NCBI GenBank assembly: GCA_002778195.1
Contig: PCDI01000007.1
Coordinates: forward strand, 915,127-979,126
Direction of reading: 5' to 3'
From: Raffaelea ambrosiae
Lineage: Eukaryota > Ascomycota > Sordariomycetes > Ophiostomatales > Ophiostomataceae
DNA length: 64,000 bases
A program made the position numbers and the translations under genes. Below the pieces are notes generated by a model. That model saw only the letters and a list, made by a program, of their open reading frames with translations, made no database searches and was not told the origin of the DNA. Each line of letters begins with the position of its first letter. The first letter of the stretch is position 1. This document shows, one piece after another, positions 1 through 10,291 of this stretch.

Positions 1-3000
1 GCGAACCGGGCGGCGGCCGCGCTGACGGGGGAGCCAGCCGAGGAGGACCCACCACCACGGGACGACGCACCCCGCGCGGCGGCGTCCGCCGGGGACGCAC
101 CCTGCGAGACGTCGGTCGCGGACGCGTTCCGCGAGGCGCCCGTCAGGGACCCAAACACACCCCGGCTGGGCCGGCGGCTGAGGCTGCCGTTGCCGTTCCG
201 GCTCCGGCGCAGCTCGGTCCAGTACGCGGACCGCAGAGGCGTCAGGGTCGGCGACGACGACGACGACGAAGACGACGACGACGACTGCACAGCCGCAGCC
301 GGCGCCGGCGCCGGAGCGGCCCGGCCGGCGACGACGGCGGCCGCGTGGGGAAGGTTGGCTTGGACCGCCCGGTTGGGCGGGTTGTTGGGGAGGGTCGGCG
401 GCGGCGGGGCCGGGCGGTGGGGGACATGGAAGTCGGACACCCGTCCCCCCGGGGCCACCGCCGCCGCGGACGGCGGCGTGGGCGCATCGAGCCGTCGAAC
501 GCCGTGCGGACGCGGGGGGCGCGTCGGCGCCGTGGCCGCCGCAGTGGAAGGAGGAGGAGAAGGAGGATGTGGCGCGCTCCGGGGGCTCGAGACGACGGTC
601 TTGTTGTGGCCTGGATCGGGGGGGGGCGTCGGCTGGGCCGCCGACGGTGGTTCGGGGTTCGGCTGTGGCTGCGGCTTCTTCGTCTTCCGCGGCTTCTTCT
701 TCTTCTTGCCCACGGGCAGCGGTGGCAGGGGCGCGGTGGGTGGTCCGCTGGCCAGCGGAGGGAGGCCTGCTGGTGGAGGAGGAGCCGGTCGTCGGGGGGT
801 GGCGGCGGCAGCATCCTCGCGGCTGCTGCTCCGACCGCTGCTGCCGGTGCTGCCGCTGCCGGTGCTGCCGCTGCCGGTGCTGCTCCTTTTGCTGCCCTCG
901 GCGGCGCTGGCATCGCTGACGCTGTTGGCGTCGCTGCCGTGGACGCTGACGCTGTTGTCGTCGACGCTGTGGACGCTGTGGACGCTGACGCTGGCGCCGT
1001 TGCCGCTGGCGCTGGCGCTGTGGGCCGTGCGCTGGCTGTAGACGCTGCTGCCGCGGGAGCTGCGGCTGGCGGCCGCCGGGGGCAGGGGATGGCGCAGGTG
1101 CGGTGGCGGTGGCGGATGGGCGCCGGCGTCGGGGTCCTCGATGATGGGGCTCATCGTCGGGTCGCTGTAGCGGTGGAGCGGCAGCAGCAGCGGGCGGCGG
1201 GCCGCGAGCGACGAGGCCGGCGGGGGGGGAGGAGGAGGATGGCTTTGGCGGTGGGACGCGGTGTCTGTGTGCGGAAGGGGGGGCGATGAGAAGGACGAGG
1301 ACAAGGACGAGGACGACGAGGACGACGAGGACCGGGTCGCCGAGGGGAGCAGGACGACGGACGACGGCTGTGGTGGCAGGGACGGGGACGAGGACGAGGC
1401 ACAGGGAGACGGTGCCGCGGACGGTTGCGGCTCGTGCAGCAAGGGAGGAGGCGGCGCTGGCATAATAAGAAGCGCATCCGCTGGGAGCCAAGACCGGCCT
1501 GGCGCAGGGGCGCTGCCTGTGGCACCACTGCTGGCGCCGGTTCCATCGGTTTCATTGTTCTCGTTGTTCTGGCTGTTGTTGTTGCTGCTGTTGCTGCTGC
1601 TGGACACGTGAGGCTTTGCCATCACAAGCTCGGCCGGCTGGTGTTGGTGGTCTAGCTCGTGCGCGGTGGCGGGACTATTGGTGCTCCCAAGCGCCAACTC
1701 GCCACTATTTCCACCTCCGCCAATAGCCACCATCGGCACCACCGCCTCGGGCACGCGCAGGTCAAAGGCATCGCTGACGTTGCTGTCCCGTGACACGCCC
1801 TCCGTCCTGGTGCTGGTGCTGCTGCGGCCTGTGCCGCTGCAGTCGTGTTCGTCTGCGTCGTCTGCGTCCTCGTCTGCGTCCTCGTCTTTGTGTTGGCCGT
1901 CTTCCTCCTCGTCTTCCTCCTCGTCTTCCTCTTCATCTTGCCCACTTTCATTCTCCGCACCGCTGCTCTCCTCCTCCTCCTCTTCCCCGTCGCCGCTGTC
2001 GTACCGGCTGGTCGTCCACAGATCCGCCGCGGAGGCCATGATCGGCGACCCGGCCGAGGTCATCGATGCCGGCGCTGTCACCACCAGCGGCGGCACATCG
2101 GCTGCTACGGGCGTGTTCGTCTCTTCTTCGCTTTCCTCCTCCTCCGCCTCCTCATCGTCGTCGCCGTCTGCGTCATCCACCCCTCCCCCCCTTCTCGGCA
2201 CAGCCTCGGTGCTGAGGTCCATTCCCGTGAGCTGCCTGATCTTCAAGACGGAGCCTTGTCTGGATGGCCTGTGGCCTCGCGCATGCCTGGCAGGTGACCG
2301 CGCCCGGAGCCGCAAAGAAGAAGACGAAGAAGAGGATGCCACAGTGGGAGAGGTGGTGGTGGTGGTGGTGGTGGCAGGCTGGGTGGTGTAGGGAGGGGGG
2401 GCGTGTGTGTAATGCAAATCATGCGCAGACTCTATTGTGAATGTTGGGAATGTTGTTTGTGCTGTTTGTGCTGTTTGTGCTTGTGCCGTTTGGGGTGGTG
2501 GCGGTGGTTCTTCCGCCACGGAGCATGTGATCATGCTGGGCCGAACGGGCTCTGGCGACGTCGTCCTGGGCGTTGTGGCCGTTGTCGTCGCCATCGTTGC
2601 TGTTGGTGTTGCTGTTGGTGTTGCTGTTGGTGTTGTTGTTGTTGTTGTTGTTGCCGTCGTCATTGTCGCCGCCGCCGTTCTCCTCCGTGCCAACCGTTCG
2701 CTGTCGGGCGGTGCTGGAAAAACGGTGGCCAAGTCGGCCGTTGCACCTGTTCCACCCATGGGGCTGAACGGGCTGAAAGGGCTAAATGGGCCCATTCCAC
2801 CAAAGCCGCTGGGTGAGACCGGCGCCGATCGGATCTGCACCGTTTCCGCCGCCAGCTGGAGCGGTACATCCAACGTGCGGCCGTCGTCGGCCTCGCTCGT
2901 CTCGCGGGTCTCCTCCGTCTCGGCGCCCCTCCTCTCCACCTGGTGGAAGCTGACGTGGCTCTGCTTCGGCAGCAGCGTGCGCGTGGGCGATCCTGGCCGT

Positions 3001-3491
3001 CCGCGGTTGAAGCTGGACCGGGGCGCTGGCGGTGGCGGTCGTCTGGTCGTCTCGGCTGGCGGTCCGCCTCGGCTCGCCGCCGTCTCCCGCAGCTCCTCCA
3101 GGATCGGCGCGCTGATGCTGCTCATCGACATGGACGTCGGCAGGCGTGGCGGGATCGGGGGCAGCGGCTTGTTCTGGTACAGCCCGGGATCCGACGGTCG
3201 CTTCTGGTGCCTCGGCGGCCGGTAGTAGTGCTGCATCTGGCGCTGGTAGCCCGACAGCGTCTGCCCGGGAGGGATGCCAATCTCCATCCCTTGGAGGGAG
3301 AAGCTGCGGTCGAGCTGGCCCCATGGCGGTTTGCTCGTGCTACTAATGTTGTTGTTGGTCGCCGTTGTATTGCTGGTTCCGCTATAGTTGCTGGTGCCGC
3401 TATTGCTGGTGCCGCTATAGTTGCTGATTCCGCTGGTTCTGCTGGGCCCGCCGGCGTCGCTGGTGTGGTTGTTGGTGTTGGTGGCCATCAT
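1..3491 (-). CDS. Partial long low-complexity protein, N-terminal part, function unknown
   Basis: One reading frame stays open from the tandem ATG codons at 3491/3488 to the left edge, at least 1163 codons with no stop, so the 3' end lies outside the window. The N-terminus is Asn/Ser/Thr/Gly-rich. It is followed by a more ordered stretch (roughly residues 65-140) with a Pro-rich KPLPPIPPRLP segment of the kind SH3 domains bind. Then come poly-Thr, poly-Ser, Asp/Glu-rich, His/Gln-rich and Pro-rich tracts, a Lys-rich patch (KKKKKPRKTKKP) and Ser-rich ends. No catalytic domain, membrane segment or signal peptide is visible. Frame anchors in the same register were checked at 1152, 2037, 2421 and 3486. 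The composition suggests a largely disordered scaffold or regulatory protein (inference). Introns cannot be excluded, but none is needed. I do not recognise the family. Confidence 0.7.
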   Translation of the reverse strand, partial: MMATNTNNHTSDAGGPSRTSGISNYSGTSNSGTSNYSGTSNTTATNNNISSTSKPPWGQLDRSFSLQGMEIGIPPGQTLSGYQRQMQHYYRPPRHQKRPSDPGLYQNKPLPPIPPRLPTSMSMSSISAPILEELRETAASRGGPPAETTRRPPPPAPRSSFNRGRPGSPTRTLLPKQSHVSFHQVERRGAETEETRETSEADDGRTLDVPLQLAAETVQIRSAPVSPSGFGGMGPFSPFSPFSPMGGTGATADLATVFPAPPDSERLARRRTAAATMTTATTTTTTTPTATPTATPTATMATTTATTPRTTSPEPVRPSMITCSVAEEPPPPPQTAQAQTAQTAQTTFPTFTIESAHDLHYTHAPPPYTTQPATTTTTTTSPTVASSSSSSSLRLRARSPARHARGHRPSRQGSVLKIRQLTGMDLSTEAVPRRGGGVDDADGDDDEEAEEEESEEETNTPVAADVPPLVVTAPASMTSAGSPIMASAADLWTTSRYDSGDGEEEEEESSGAENESGQDEEEDEEEDEEEDGQHKDEDADEDADDADEHDCSGTGRSSTSTRTEGVSRDSNVSDAFDLRVPEAVVPMVAIGGGGNSGELALGSTNSPATAHELDHQHQPAELVMAKPHVSSSSNSSNNNSQNNENNETDGTGASSGATGSAPAPGRSWLPADALLIMPAPPPPLLHEPQPSAAPSPCASSSSPSLPPQPSSVVLLPSATRSSSSSSSSSLSSSFSSPPLPHTDTASHRQSHPPPPPPPASSLAARRPLLLPLHRYSDPTMSPIIEDPDAGAHPPPPPHLRHPLPPAAASRSSRGSSVYSQRTAHSASASGNGASVSVHSVHSVDDNSVSVHGSDANSVSDASAAEGSKRSSTGSGSTGSGSTGSSGRSSSREDAAAATPRRPAPPPPAGLPPLASGPPTAPLPPLPVGKKKKKPRKTKKPQPQPNPEPPSAAQPTPPPDPGHNKTVVSSPRSAPHPPSPPPSTAAATAPTRPPRPHGVRRLDAPTPPSAAAVAPGGRVSDFHVPHRPAPPPPTLPNNPPNRAVQANLPHAAAVVAGRAAPAPAPAAAVQSSSSSSSSSSSPTLTPLRSAYWTELRRSRNGNGSLSRRPSRGVFGSLTGASRNASATDVSQGASPADAAARGASSRGGGSSSAGSPVSAAAARF

Positions 3492-3940
3492 GGAAGAGCG
3501 TGGCCGTCTCGCCGCAACGAGATGGTCGGTGGCTTTTTTTCTTTTCTTTTTTCTCTTTTTTTGTCTCTGATGCTACGATTTTGGCTCTTCTTCTTACTGT
3601 GTAAACTTGCAAAAAAAAAACCCCCCAAGCAAACAAGCAAACACAAAAAAAAAGGTTGGCTGTTTTATCCCCCTTGGCCGATGGCGAAGGGAAACACTCC
3701 CCCTTTTGCTCGAAAGCCGTCTATTCGGGTGGAGAGAAGGACAGAGAAGACGAGTCAGCGTCCCGGGAGGGAGACATGCTGCTTGTCTTGGGCTTTGATC
3801 GACGGTCGAGGATGCGTGTTCCCCGAGTCGCCCCCGTTTTGTCGTGTGTCCAGAATAGTGTCCTTTCGGGTGCGTCTCCCTTGGTGCCCGTTCCTTTGGG
3901 TATCCCTTTGGTATTTTTGGTGTCTTTTGATGTCTTTTTT

Positions 3941-3959
3941 GGGGGGGNGGGGGGGGGGG
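3941..3959. repeat. G homopolymer containing an ambiguous base (N at 3948)
   Basis: Nineteen positions of G interrupted by a single N. This is most simply a sequencing or assembly ambiguity in a long G run, so the true length is uncertain. Confidence 0.9.
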
Positions 3960-4876
3960 TATTTTTCTTTTCCGTCCGTCTTCGTTGTCTTTGTTTCTCC
4001 TCGTGGTCTCAGTGGTAAGTGATTATGGCTGCTGTCTGTCGTTCTGTGGCGGTGGTGGTGGGTGGCGGCTACTATCCTGCAGCCGTGTCAACGGTTGTGG
4101 TCAAAGAAGATGTTTCAAAAGGAATAGTCGTTTCAAAGAGGAAAAACGAAGGATGTTTGTACACTGTGGGGGAGAGGGAGGGGGGGGCGGCGGGTAAGAT
4201 GGGGAACAAGAAATCGAGGTAGTCGAAGAAAGGCGTGGCAGATGGGAGGATGGCGGATGCAGAAGCGAGTGCGAACAAAAGGAAAATAGTGTGAAGATGA
4301 CAAAAAAAAGGCCGAAGGGAAGAGGTGCGAGGAAGAAAAAAAAAGAAAATAAAGAACGCTCTATTGGGGAAACAAAAAAAAAGAAAGAAAATAAACAACC
4401 AAAAAAAAAAAAAATCGACCGTGACGGCCAGAGCGGATCGTCGCAAAGGAAATGAGCTATAGCAGCACCGACGCAAAACATAAAAAGAATGATAAAATAA
4501 GAAATCCAAAAAGGAGATGAGAAGATGAGAAGATGGTAAGGGGGACGGAGAGAAACACAGAAGAGACAGAACTTTTGAAATAAATGTAGACACAGCCTTC
4601 CATCTTCCTCCAGTGATCCAGATCCTGGGTCCGTCTTAAAAAAAAAAGTCTTACCCGCTCGTACTATGTGCAACCGCCGTTTGAACGCATCCGAGAAGAA
4701 CGCCCCAGCCAATTTTGTACTCGTAATGTATGTCTAAGAAGACAACAGGTGTTGCCTCTTAGTCTGCGAACGTGCTATGTGGTGTTGTTGTTGTCTGGTT
4801 CCGGGAGGGAGAGGAAAAGAGGAAATGGCCGTGGGAATAGTCTGTTGGGGGACACTTGGCGTGGTCTGGCCCGAGG

Positions 4877-4907
4877 GGGCGGCGGCGGCGGCGGCGGCGG
4901 CGGCGGC
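4877..4907. repeat. GGC trinucleotide microsatellite
   Basis: About ten perfect GGC units, in intergenic DNA. No coding context is apparent. Confidence 0.9.
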
Positions 4908-5314
4908 CCCGTCAGCGGTCTGTCGTGTCGTTTTCACAGGCAAAGTGGTGCGTGCCTCGCGCGACAAAAGACTGTGGTGTGTGTCTCGGCAGAGAACGTG
5001 TTTCTGACAAGAAGGCGTTTAGGATAAACACGAAACAAAGAAACATCATATCTGGGGAAGCTAGGCACATTGGGGATGTACGACGTACACAAAGTTTTAC
5101 ACAAAGTTTTACACAGTCTTTCGACGTGCATGCCAATCTACACTACCATGTACGAACGACGTTGACAATTCCTGCACAAGCAGACAGGGACAATGACAAG
5201 GGTGGCCGTGACAGTGACAAGGGACAAGGGGACGACGAAACTTGGGACAGGACCAAGGAACACACCAACCCAAAATTAAATAAAATAGAAGGGAAAAAAA
5301 TGAAGGATTGGAAC

Positions 5315-5338
5315 GGGGGGGGGGGGGGGGGGGGGGGG
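5315..5338. repeat. 24-nt G homopolymer
   Basis: Uninterrupted G run in intergenic DNA, one of several long G or C tracts in the window. Confidence 0.95.
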
Positions 5339-7955
5339 TGGCAGAGACCAAACCAGACCAGACCACCACCCAGACAAGATTGGGTCAGAAGCAACGAAGG
5401 CGGCCAGAGAGGAGAGCGCGAACCCAGAAACAAACACGGCCGCCACCCCTGCTTGCAGGGTTGCATTTTTACGTGGTGGATGTATGGGGCAACCAGGGTG
5501 CCCAAAAGGCGGCACCAAGAACAAAAGGGTGAACAAAAGGGCTGAGCCTAAGCAAATCAGGGAATTCTCACGTGGGAGGAGAGAGGGTGAGAAACACCCG
5601 GGACCAAAAAAAAAAAAGGACATCTGGTGTTGCTGAGTGAAAGTCTCTAGACCATTAATTAGAAAGTGCCGCCAGTTTGAGAGAGAAATGGAAAAGAGAC
5701 AGGGGGAAAAAAAAACGGACCATTGCCAATGGTTTGGGTGATACGAGGTATTGTTTGTGTTGGGATGTCAGACGCTGTTGTGCTTTCTGTTGGTTCGCGA
5801 GCTTTTCATAAAGGGCTTTTTTTTTTCGTCTTCCGCTTCTCCCTGCTTTGCCTGTTGGCTGCGCGATACAGCGGAAGAGACAGAGACTGGGAATCGAAGA
5901 AAGCAAGGGAAAGCAAAGGCACGGGAACGCAAGGGCCACACAAAAGTAAACATAAGACCGTCAAAGACGCAAGGGAAACAACCCCAGAGTGAACAGGGCA
6001 GCAAGTCAAAAGCCAGGCAGAAGCAAGACAATGCAAAACAGAAAAAGGAAAAAAGAAAAAGGAAAAAAAAAACCGAGACATTGCGAAACAAGACTTGTCG
6101 AGTGCACACAATGGCGACCTCGGCCCTTTGTTGCGGAGCCTCGTCTGGCAGTTACCAACTACACAGTACATTGCAAAAAGTGGCTTTTTTTTTATTAGAT
6201 ATTATTATCAAAGGATGGGCTTTCTACTCGTATTGATTGTCATGGCGTTTTTGTTATGTTCAAGCCACTCTTCCAACGTCGTCGTATTCTGTGGTGGGTT
6301 TTCCCCCCGTTTTTTGAGGCTTAATATTGAGGCTTGATAGTTTCGTCTGAAATGATCTGGTTTTTTTCATCTCGTCTTTTTTCGTTTTTTTTTGCTTTTT
6401 CTGCTCGGCCGTTCTTTCCGCCTGGGGCTGGAGCGCCTGCTGTTTTCGCCGCATGTGAAATGAGATCTGGACGCACTGACGCCACAGGGTGGCAGCACCA
6501 CCCAAGCGTACCAAAATATCGTACAGAGTAGCCACAAAGTCCACAAGCCCAAGCCCACAAAAACCAGGAGGAGACCAGCCAACCCACACACAAAGCGTCC
6601 AGATGCCAAGGTCTTGCGTAGTACTACTGTACGAGTACATCTTCCCAGCAGAGCACCAGTAAGCCCCGAAAGCAGAGCCAAAAAAAAGCCCCAAAGACCA
6701 AAGCCCCGAAGCCTCAAACCCCCCAAGACCAAGAAAAGTACAAAGTACAAAGTACCCTTCTTTTTTTTGGTCCCCAATTGGACGCAAAGTGGGGCTGCGA
6801 ATGCGAAGTACCGCCGTGGGTTCTCTCTGCTAAAATGAACAGCCAGCAAACCCAGAAAACCCAGAAACGTAGCGCTGGTGGGGGAATGAGGCCTGGGCGA
6901 ATCACAAGCACAGAACCCTTGAGCAGGGGGGTCTGGACGGCACAGAAGCGATGCACCCGCGCTGTTGATGGCGGCCCGCTAACGGCGATTTGTTTAATTG
7001 CCAGGGTAGCAAGCAGAAGAGCAGGGGAAGTACTCGTAGGTAGGCGCCGACTCGTACTACTCGTATGTACTCTGTAGATACCTCGCTGGTTTTGCTCTGT
7101 CTGTTTTTGCCGAGATCTGGCAATGTCCTATGGAGTGTACGTGCTCGCAGACGTTCAAAACTCCCAAGGTTGTTTCCGAAGCCGGTTTAGTTCCGAGGGC
7201 ATCGATTGTCTACTTCCATGTATCTTGCTCGTGTAAGAACGCACATAACCGAGGAAGCAGGCTACCCGAATTCCTAGGCAATCTGAGTAGCAGTACCGGC
7301 ACCATTGATGACGATCACCCGGCTTAGCAGGTGAAATAGAAGAATTTCAGGAAACAAAGAGGGCAAGGAGCCGGTTGACAGAAACGAAAACAAGGGATTG
7401 CAGAAAGAGAACTGGCAAAAGAAAAGAGGACGATAAAGGAAAAGTCGACACCATGGGACTAGATGCAAAAATCATCCATTATGCAAGACAACAAACGCAT
7501 ACTAGAGTTAGCATTCATAGCACTCGTAGTACTCGATAGTAAACAAAAAGCCCAAAGACCTCCCTCGTCTCTTTGCTGGACGAGTCCTCCTGCCATGAGA
7601 AAAGGATATTCCCTCCCGCTCCACATGTTCCCCCCCCTCCGAAAAGTCTAATATATAATAGATTAAGCCTCCACCCAGAGCGCCATGAAAAAAAGAAAAG
7701 GGCAAACAACACCATGTATACGTAAATCCAAAAAAAAAGAGATGGCTATGACCGAGTGTGGACTCTCCATGACTCGCGCTTCCAACCCGTAAATAATCGT
7801 GCCCCAAGTGCGAGAGCAAGAAATTGGAGGGTGTCCTGTGTTCTCCCTCCCCTTCGTCTCCGACGTCTATTCTTATCATTTCCGATCCCCGCTCTTCTCC
7901 TACTCTCTCTCTCTCTCTCTTTCTCTCTCCTCACATGTCTCTCATTCGTTCCCCT

Positions 7956-9378
7956 TTACTCATCGTCGTCGTCATACTTCCCCTGGTAGTCCCCCAGCAG
8001 AATGTCGCCCGCTCCCAGGTTCGGCGTCGCCGTCGACCGAATCCATTCCGTCTCGACGCGGAAAAAGATCCACACCCAGCGCCGGAACACCTCGAGACAC
8101 TGCATCAGAAACAGCGAGCTCTCAAAGTCGGTCACGTGGTCCAGGTGCGGACTCAGCTTCAGCGACCACGTGAACCGCAGGACCAGGTCGTTGCAGATGG
8201 CCACGTAGTAGATGGCCGGCGCGGGCTGGATGTACAGGCGTCGCCGCAGGCCCCAGGGGTGGTCGGGCGCGGTGCGTGCCCGCTCCCCGGCCAGCAGCGT
8301 CAGGTCCCAATCCTTGGTGACGTCCCAGTAGAAGCTGTAGAGCGAGTTGACCGCCACGGCGGCCACCCACACGCGGTACAGCGCGGCGGCCCGGTCGGAG
8401 CCGGGCTCCGCATTGCGCTGCAGCGCCGAGAACAGAATGACGGGGAACGAGCTAAAGTACTTGCCCGCGTTGGCCAGGTGCTGGCCGCCCCAGCCCACCG
8501 ACGGGTCGCGGTAGCCGCCCCCGGACAGCGAGCGCCGCACGCGCAGGTACTCGATCAGGCACTGGCGGAAGCGGGCGACGTAGGGCGCCGCCATGATGAG
8601 CGGCACGATGACGGCGCCGCCGCAGCTGCGGTCCGGGCGGGCCGTGGCCGAGGCCTCGCGGCCCTCGCGCGAGGTGAAAAAGAACATGCAGACGCAGACA
8701 AACAGGTCGGCCAGCACCTTGTTGTAGCTGGTGATCACATCGGCCAGCAAGATGTCGCCAAACTTGCCGTGGGCGGCCTCGGCGAGGCCGCCCAAGGCGA
8801 CACGCCGCAACGTGCCGGCGAAGCGGCGACGGCCGTCGTGGGGCAGCGCCCAGACGGGCGCCGGGCCGCGGCGGCGGATCAGGGGCGGGACGGGCAGGAC
8901 GAGGAGGAGGCCGAGGACGGGCAGGGTGGCCATGGGGAGCCAGTCGTAGGCGAGGACGAGGTCGGGGTCGCGACGGGTGAGCGTCCAGAAGAGCAGCAAC
9001 GAGGCGGCCAGGACGACAGAGGCGGCGGTGGCGAGGCGGAAGGCGGACTGGTGGTGGGGGATCTGAGTGGGCGACGACCGGCTGGGGTAGCGGATGAGGG
9101 AGGGCACGTCGATTTTTTGGTTGTGGAGATATTGGAGGTTGATGCCCCATCCCCAGGTTCCTGCAGAAGAGAGGCAAGCAGAGCGTCAGCAGGCATTCCC
9201 AGCAGTGGTTCTCTTTCTTTTTTTTCGCATTCTCGCAACGTCTGTGTGGCCTGGACTGGTCCTATGGGGCCCATCTTGAACACTCACCCAAAACTATGAT
9301 CAAGGCTACCCGGTATGGCAGCGGCAGCGTCCGGCTGAAGCCATCGAGCTCCGGCTCCACGGCCGGATCGCCGTCCAT
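7956..9378 (-). CDS. ERD1: EXS-domain membrane protein, Erd1-like (ER-protein retention / Golgi phosphate handling)
   Basis: Spliced model: exon 1 9378-9288 (30 codons + 1 nt), intron 9287-9161 (127 nt, GTGAGT...CTGCAG), exon 2 9160-7956; 431 aa. The join restores a continuous LIIVLG-TWGWGINL stretch followed by the family-typical IDVPSLIRYP. EXS-family marks are present: NSLYSFYWDVTKDWDL, an FRQCLIEYLR segment, and a C-terminal RRWVWIFFRVETEW motif. Several hydrophobic segments lie between residues about 20 and 330. No N-terminal SPX domain is present, which separates it from Syg1/XPR1 and points to Erd1, a Golgi protein that in yeast is needed to retain lumenal ER proteins and glycosyltransferases (established knowledge). 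The start has in-frame acidic residues before the first membrane segment. It is divergent from PEX10, with a 0.9-kb shared upstream region. The C-terminus ends in an acidic DDDDE tail. Confidence 0.88.
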
Positions 9379-10291
9379 GGTTGTGCGCGCGCTGTGTCGA
9401 AAGGAAGGTTGTGTTGCGTCGAGGTCGTTGTTCGTTTCGTCGTTCCGAGGAAAGAGAGAGGTTCGTTCGCTATGGATCGGTGCACAGTTCGGGCCGTGGC
9501 CTCGTCATCCCCATTGGCGATGGCCGTCGACTGTCACAGGAAGCACGTCGTGGGGAAAGGAGAGGAGCCCAAACGTGTTCTTCGCTGTCCTCTCCCTTTT
9601 TGTTGTGTCTCGTCGAAGCTCGTGTGCGTTCGTTCCGGAAGGGAGGGAAGAAAAAGGGTCCACCTGGAGAATAGAAAGAAGAAGAGAGAAGAAAAAGACA
9701 CCAAAAATTGAACGAGTGAGGGGAGGCCAAAACGGGCCACGCAAAATGTGAGACACCAGAAAATAAAAGGGGGGAGGGGGAGGGTTGAGAATCCTGATGC
9801 GGCCTTGGATGCGGAAGGGGGAGACAGTTATGTGGCCACGGTTTGAAGAAAATGGGACATGCATAGGAGGTTGAAAATCGCCCAGGGAGTTGTCGACACG
9901 ACGTCAGATTTTCTCGTACCCTGGCGTATTAGCGCGTCACCACCTGGAATTCAGTTAGCTCGTTAGGGGTGGAAGGGAGCAGCTGGCCGCCAAGCTGCAG
10001 GCAGTGTAAAAAAGGCATTGTCCGAGTACCCTACCAAAAAGGTACATCTGAAATGTACCTCTGGGCTGGCTTGTCCCTTGCTGACTAACGGCTCCTCCAG
10101 GAAGCAGCACGCACTTGCCGAGGCTTGTGACGGCCAACCTCGTTTTGTTGTGAATGAGCGCGCTCCAGCTTCTTTCGAGCAGCCGTCTCGTTTGCATCTC
10201 GTCGCATCTCCCCCCAAAAAATCCAAAAAAAAACTCTTCTGCATCGACAGCCGCTCGTGTCCAGCCTTGCGCTCCGTCGCCTCCTCCCAAC
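9379..10291. promoter_or_regulatory. Divergent intergenic region between ERD1-like gene and PEX10
   Basis: The 913 bases separate two start codons facing away from each other, so both promoters must lie here. It is A/G-rich in the middle, and I see no clear TATA box. No convincing coding sequence is present; the open frames lack G/C-ending codon bias. Confidence 0.5.

Larger units (their letters stand above)
3492..7955. other. Intergenic, 4.5 kb, homopolymer-rich, no gene seen
   Basis: This stretch lies between the 5' end of the long low-complexity gene and the 3' end of the Erd1-like gene. Many A, T and G runs inflate apparent open frames in all directions. None has the G/C-ending codon pattern or a recognisable domain. 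It holds a G run broken by an N at 3948, a GGC repeat, a 24-nt G run, a CT repeat at 7903-7928, and GTAC-type short palindromes at 6629 and 7031-7065. Part is presumably the promoter and 5' UTR of the gene ending at 3491. Confidence 0.6.

Noticed and set aside
190..1289. Long plus-strand open frames (up to 314 codons) rich in Arg, Ala and Gly
   Set aside because: They are antisense to the low-complexity minus-strand frame; the GC-rich repeats suppress stops on the opposite strand. They have no domain and unnatural composition.
6260..6787. Minus-strand frame of 175 codons with hydrophobic stretches
   Set aside because: It lies in homopolymer-rich intergenic DNA, with no G/C-ending codon bias and a Lys/Gln-rich end from A runs. 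No family recognised.
7824..9299. Plus-strand frame of 491 codons
   Set aside because: Antisense to the well-supported EXS-domain gene; created by its G/C-ending codon bias.
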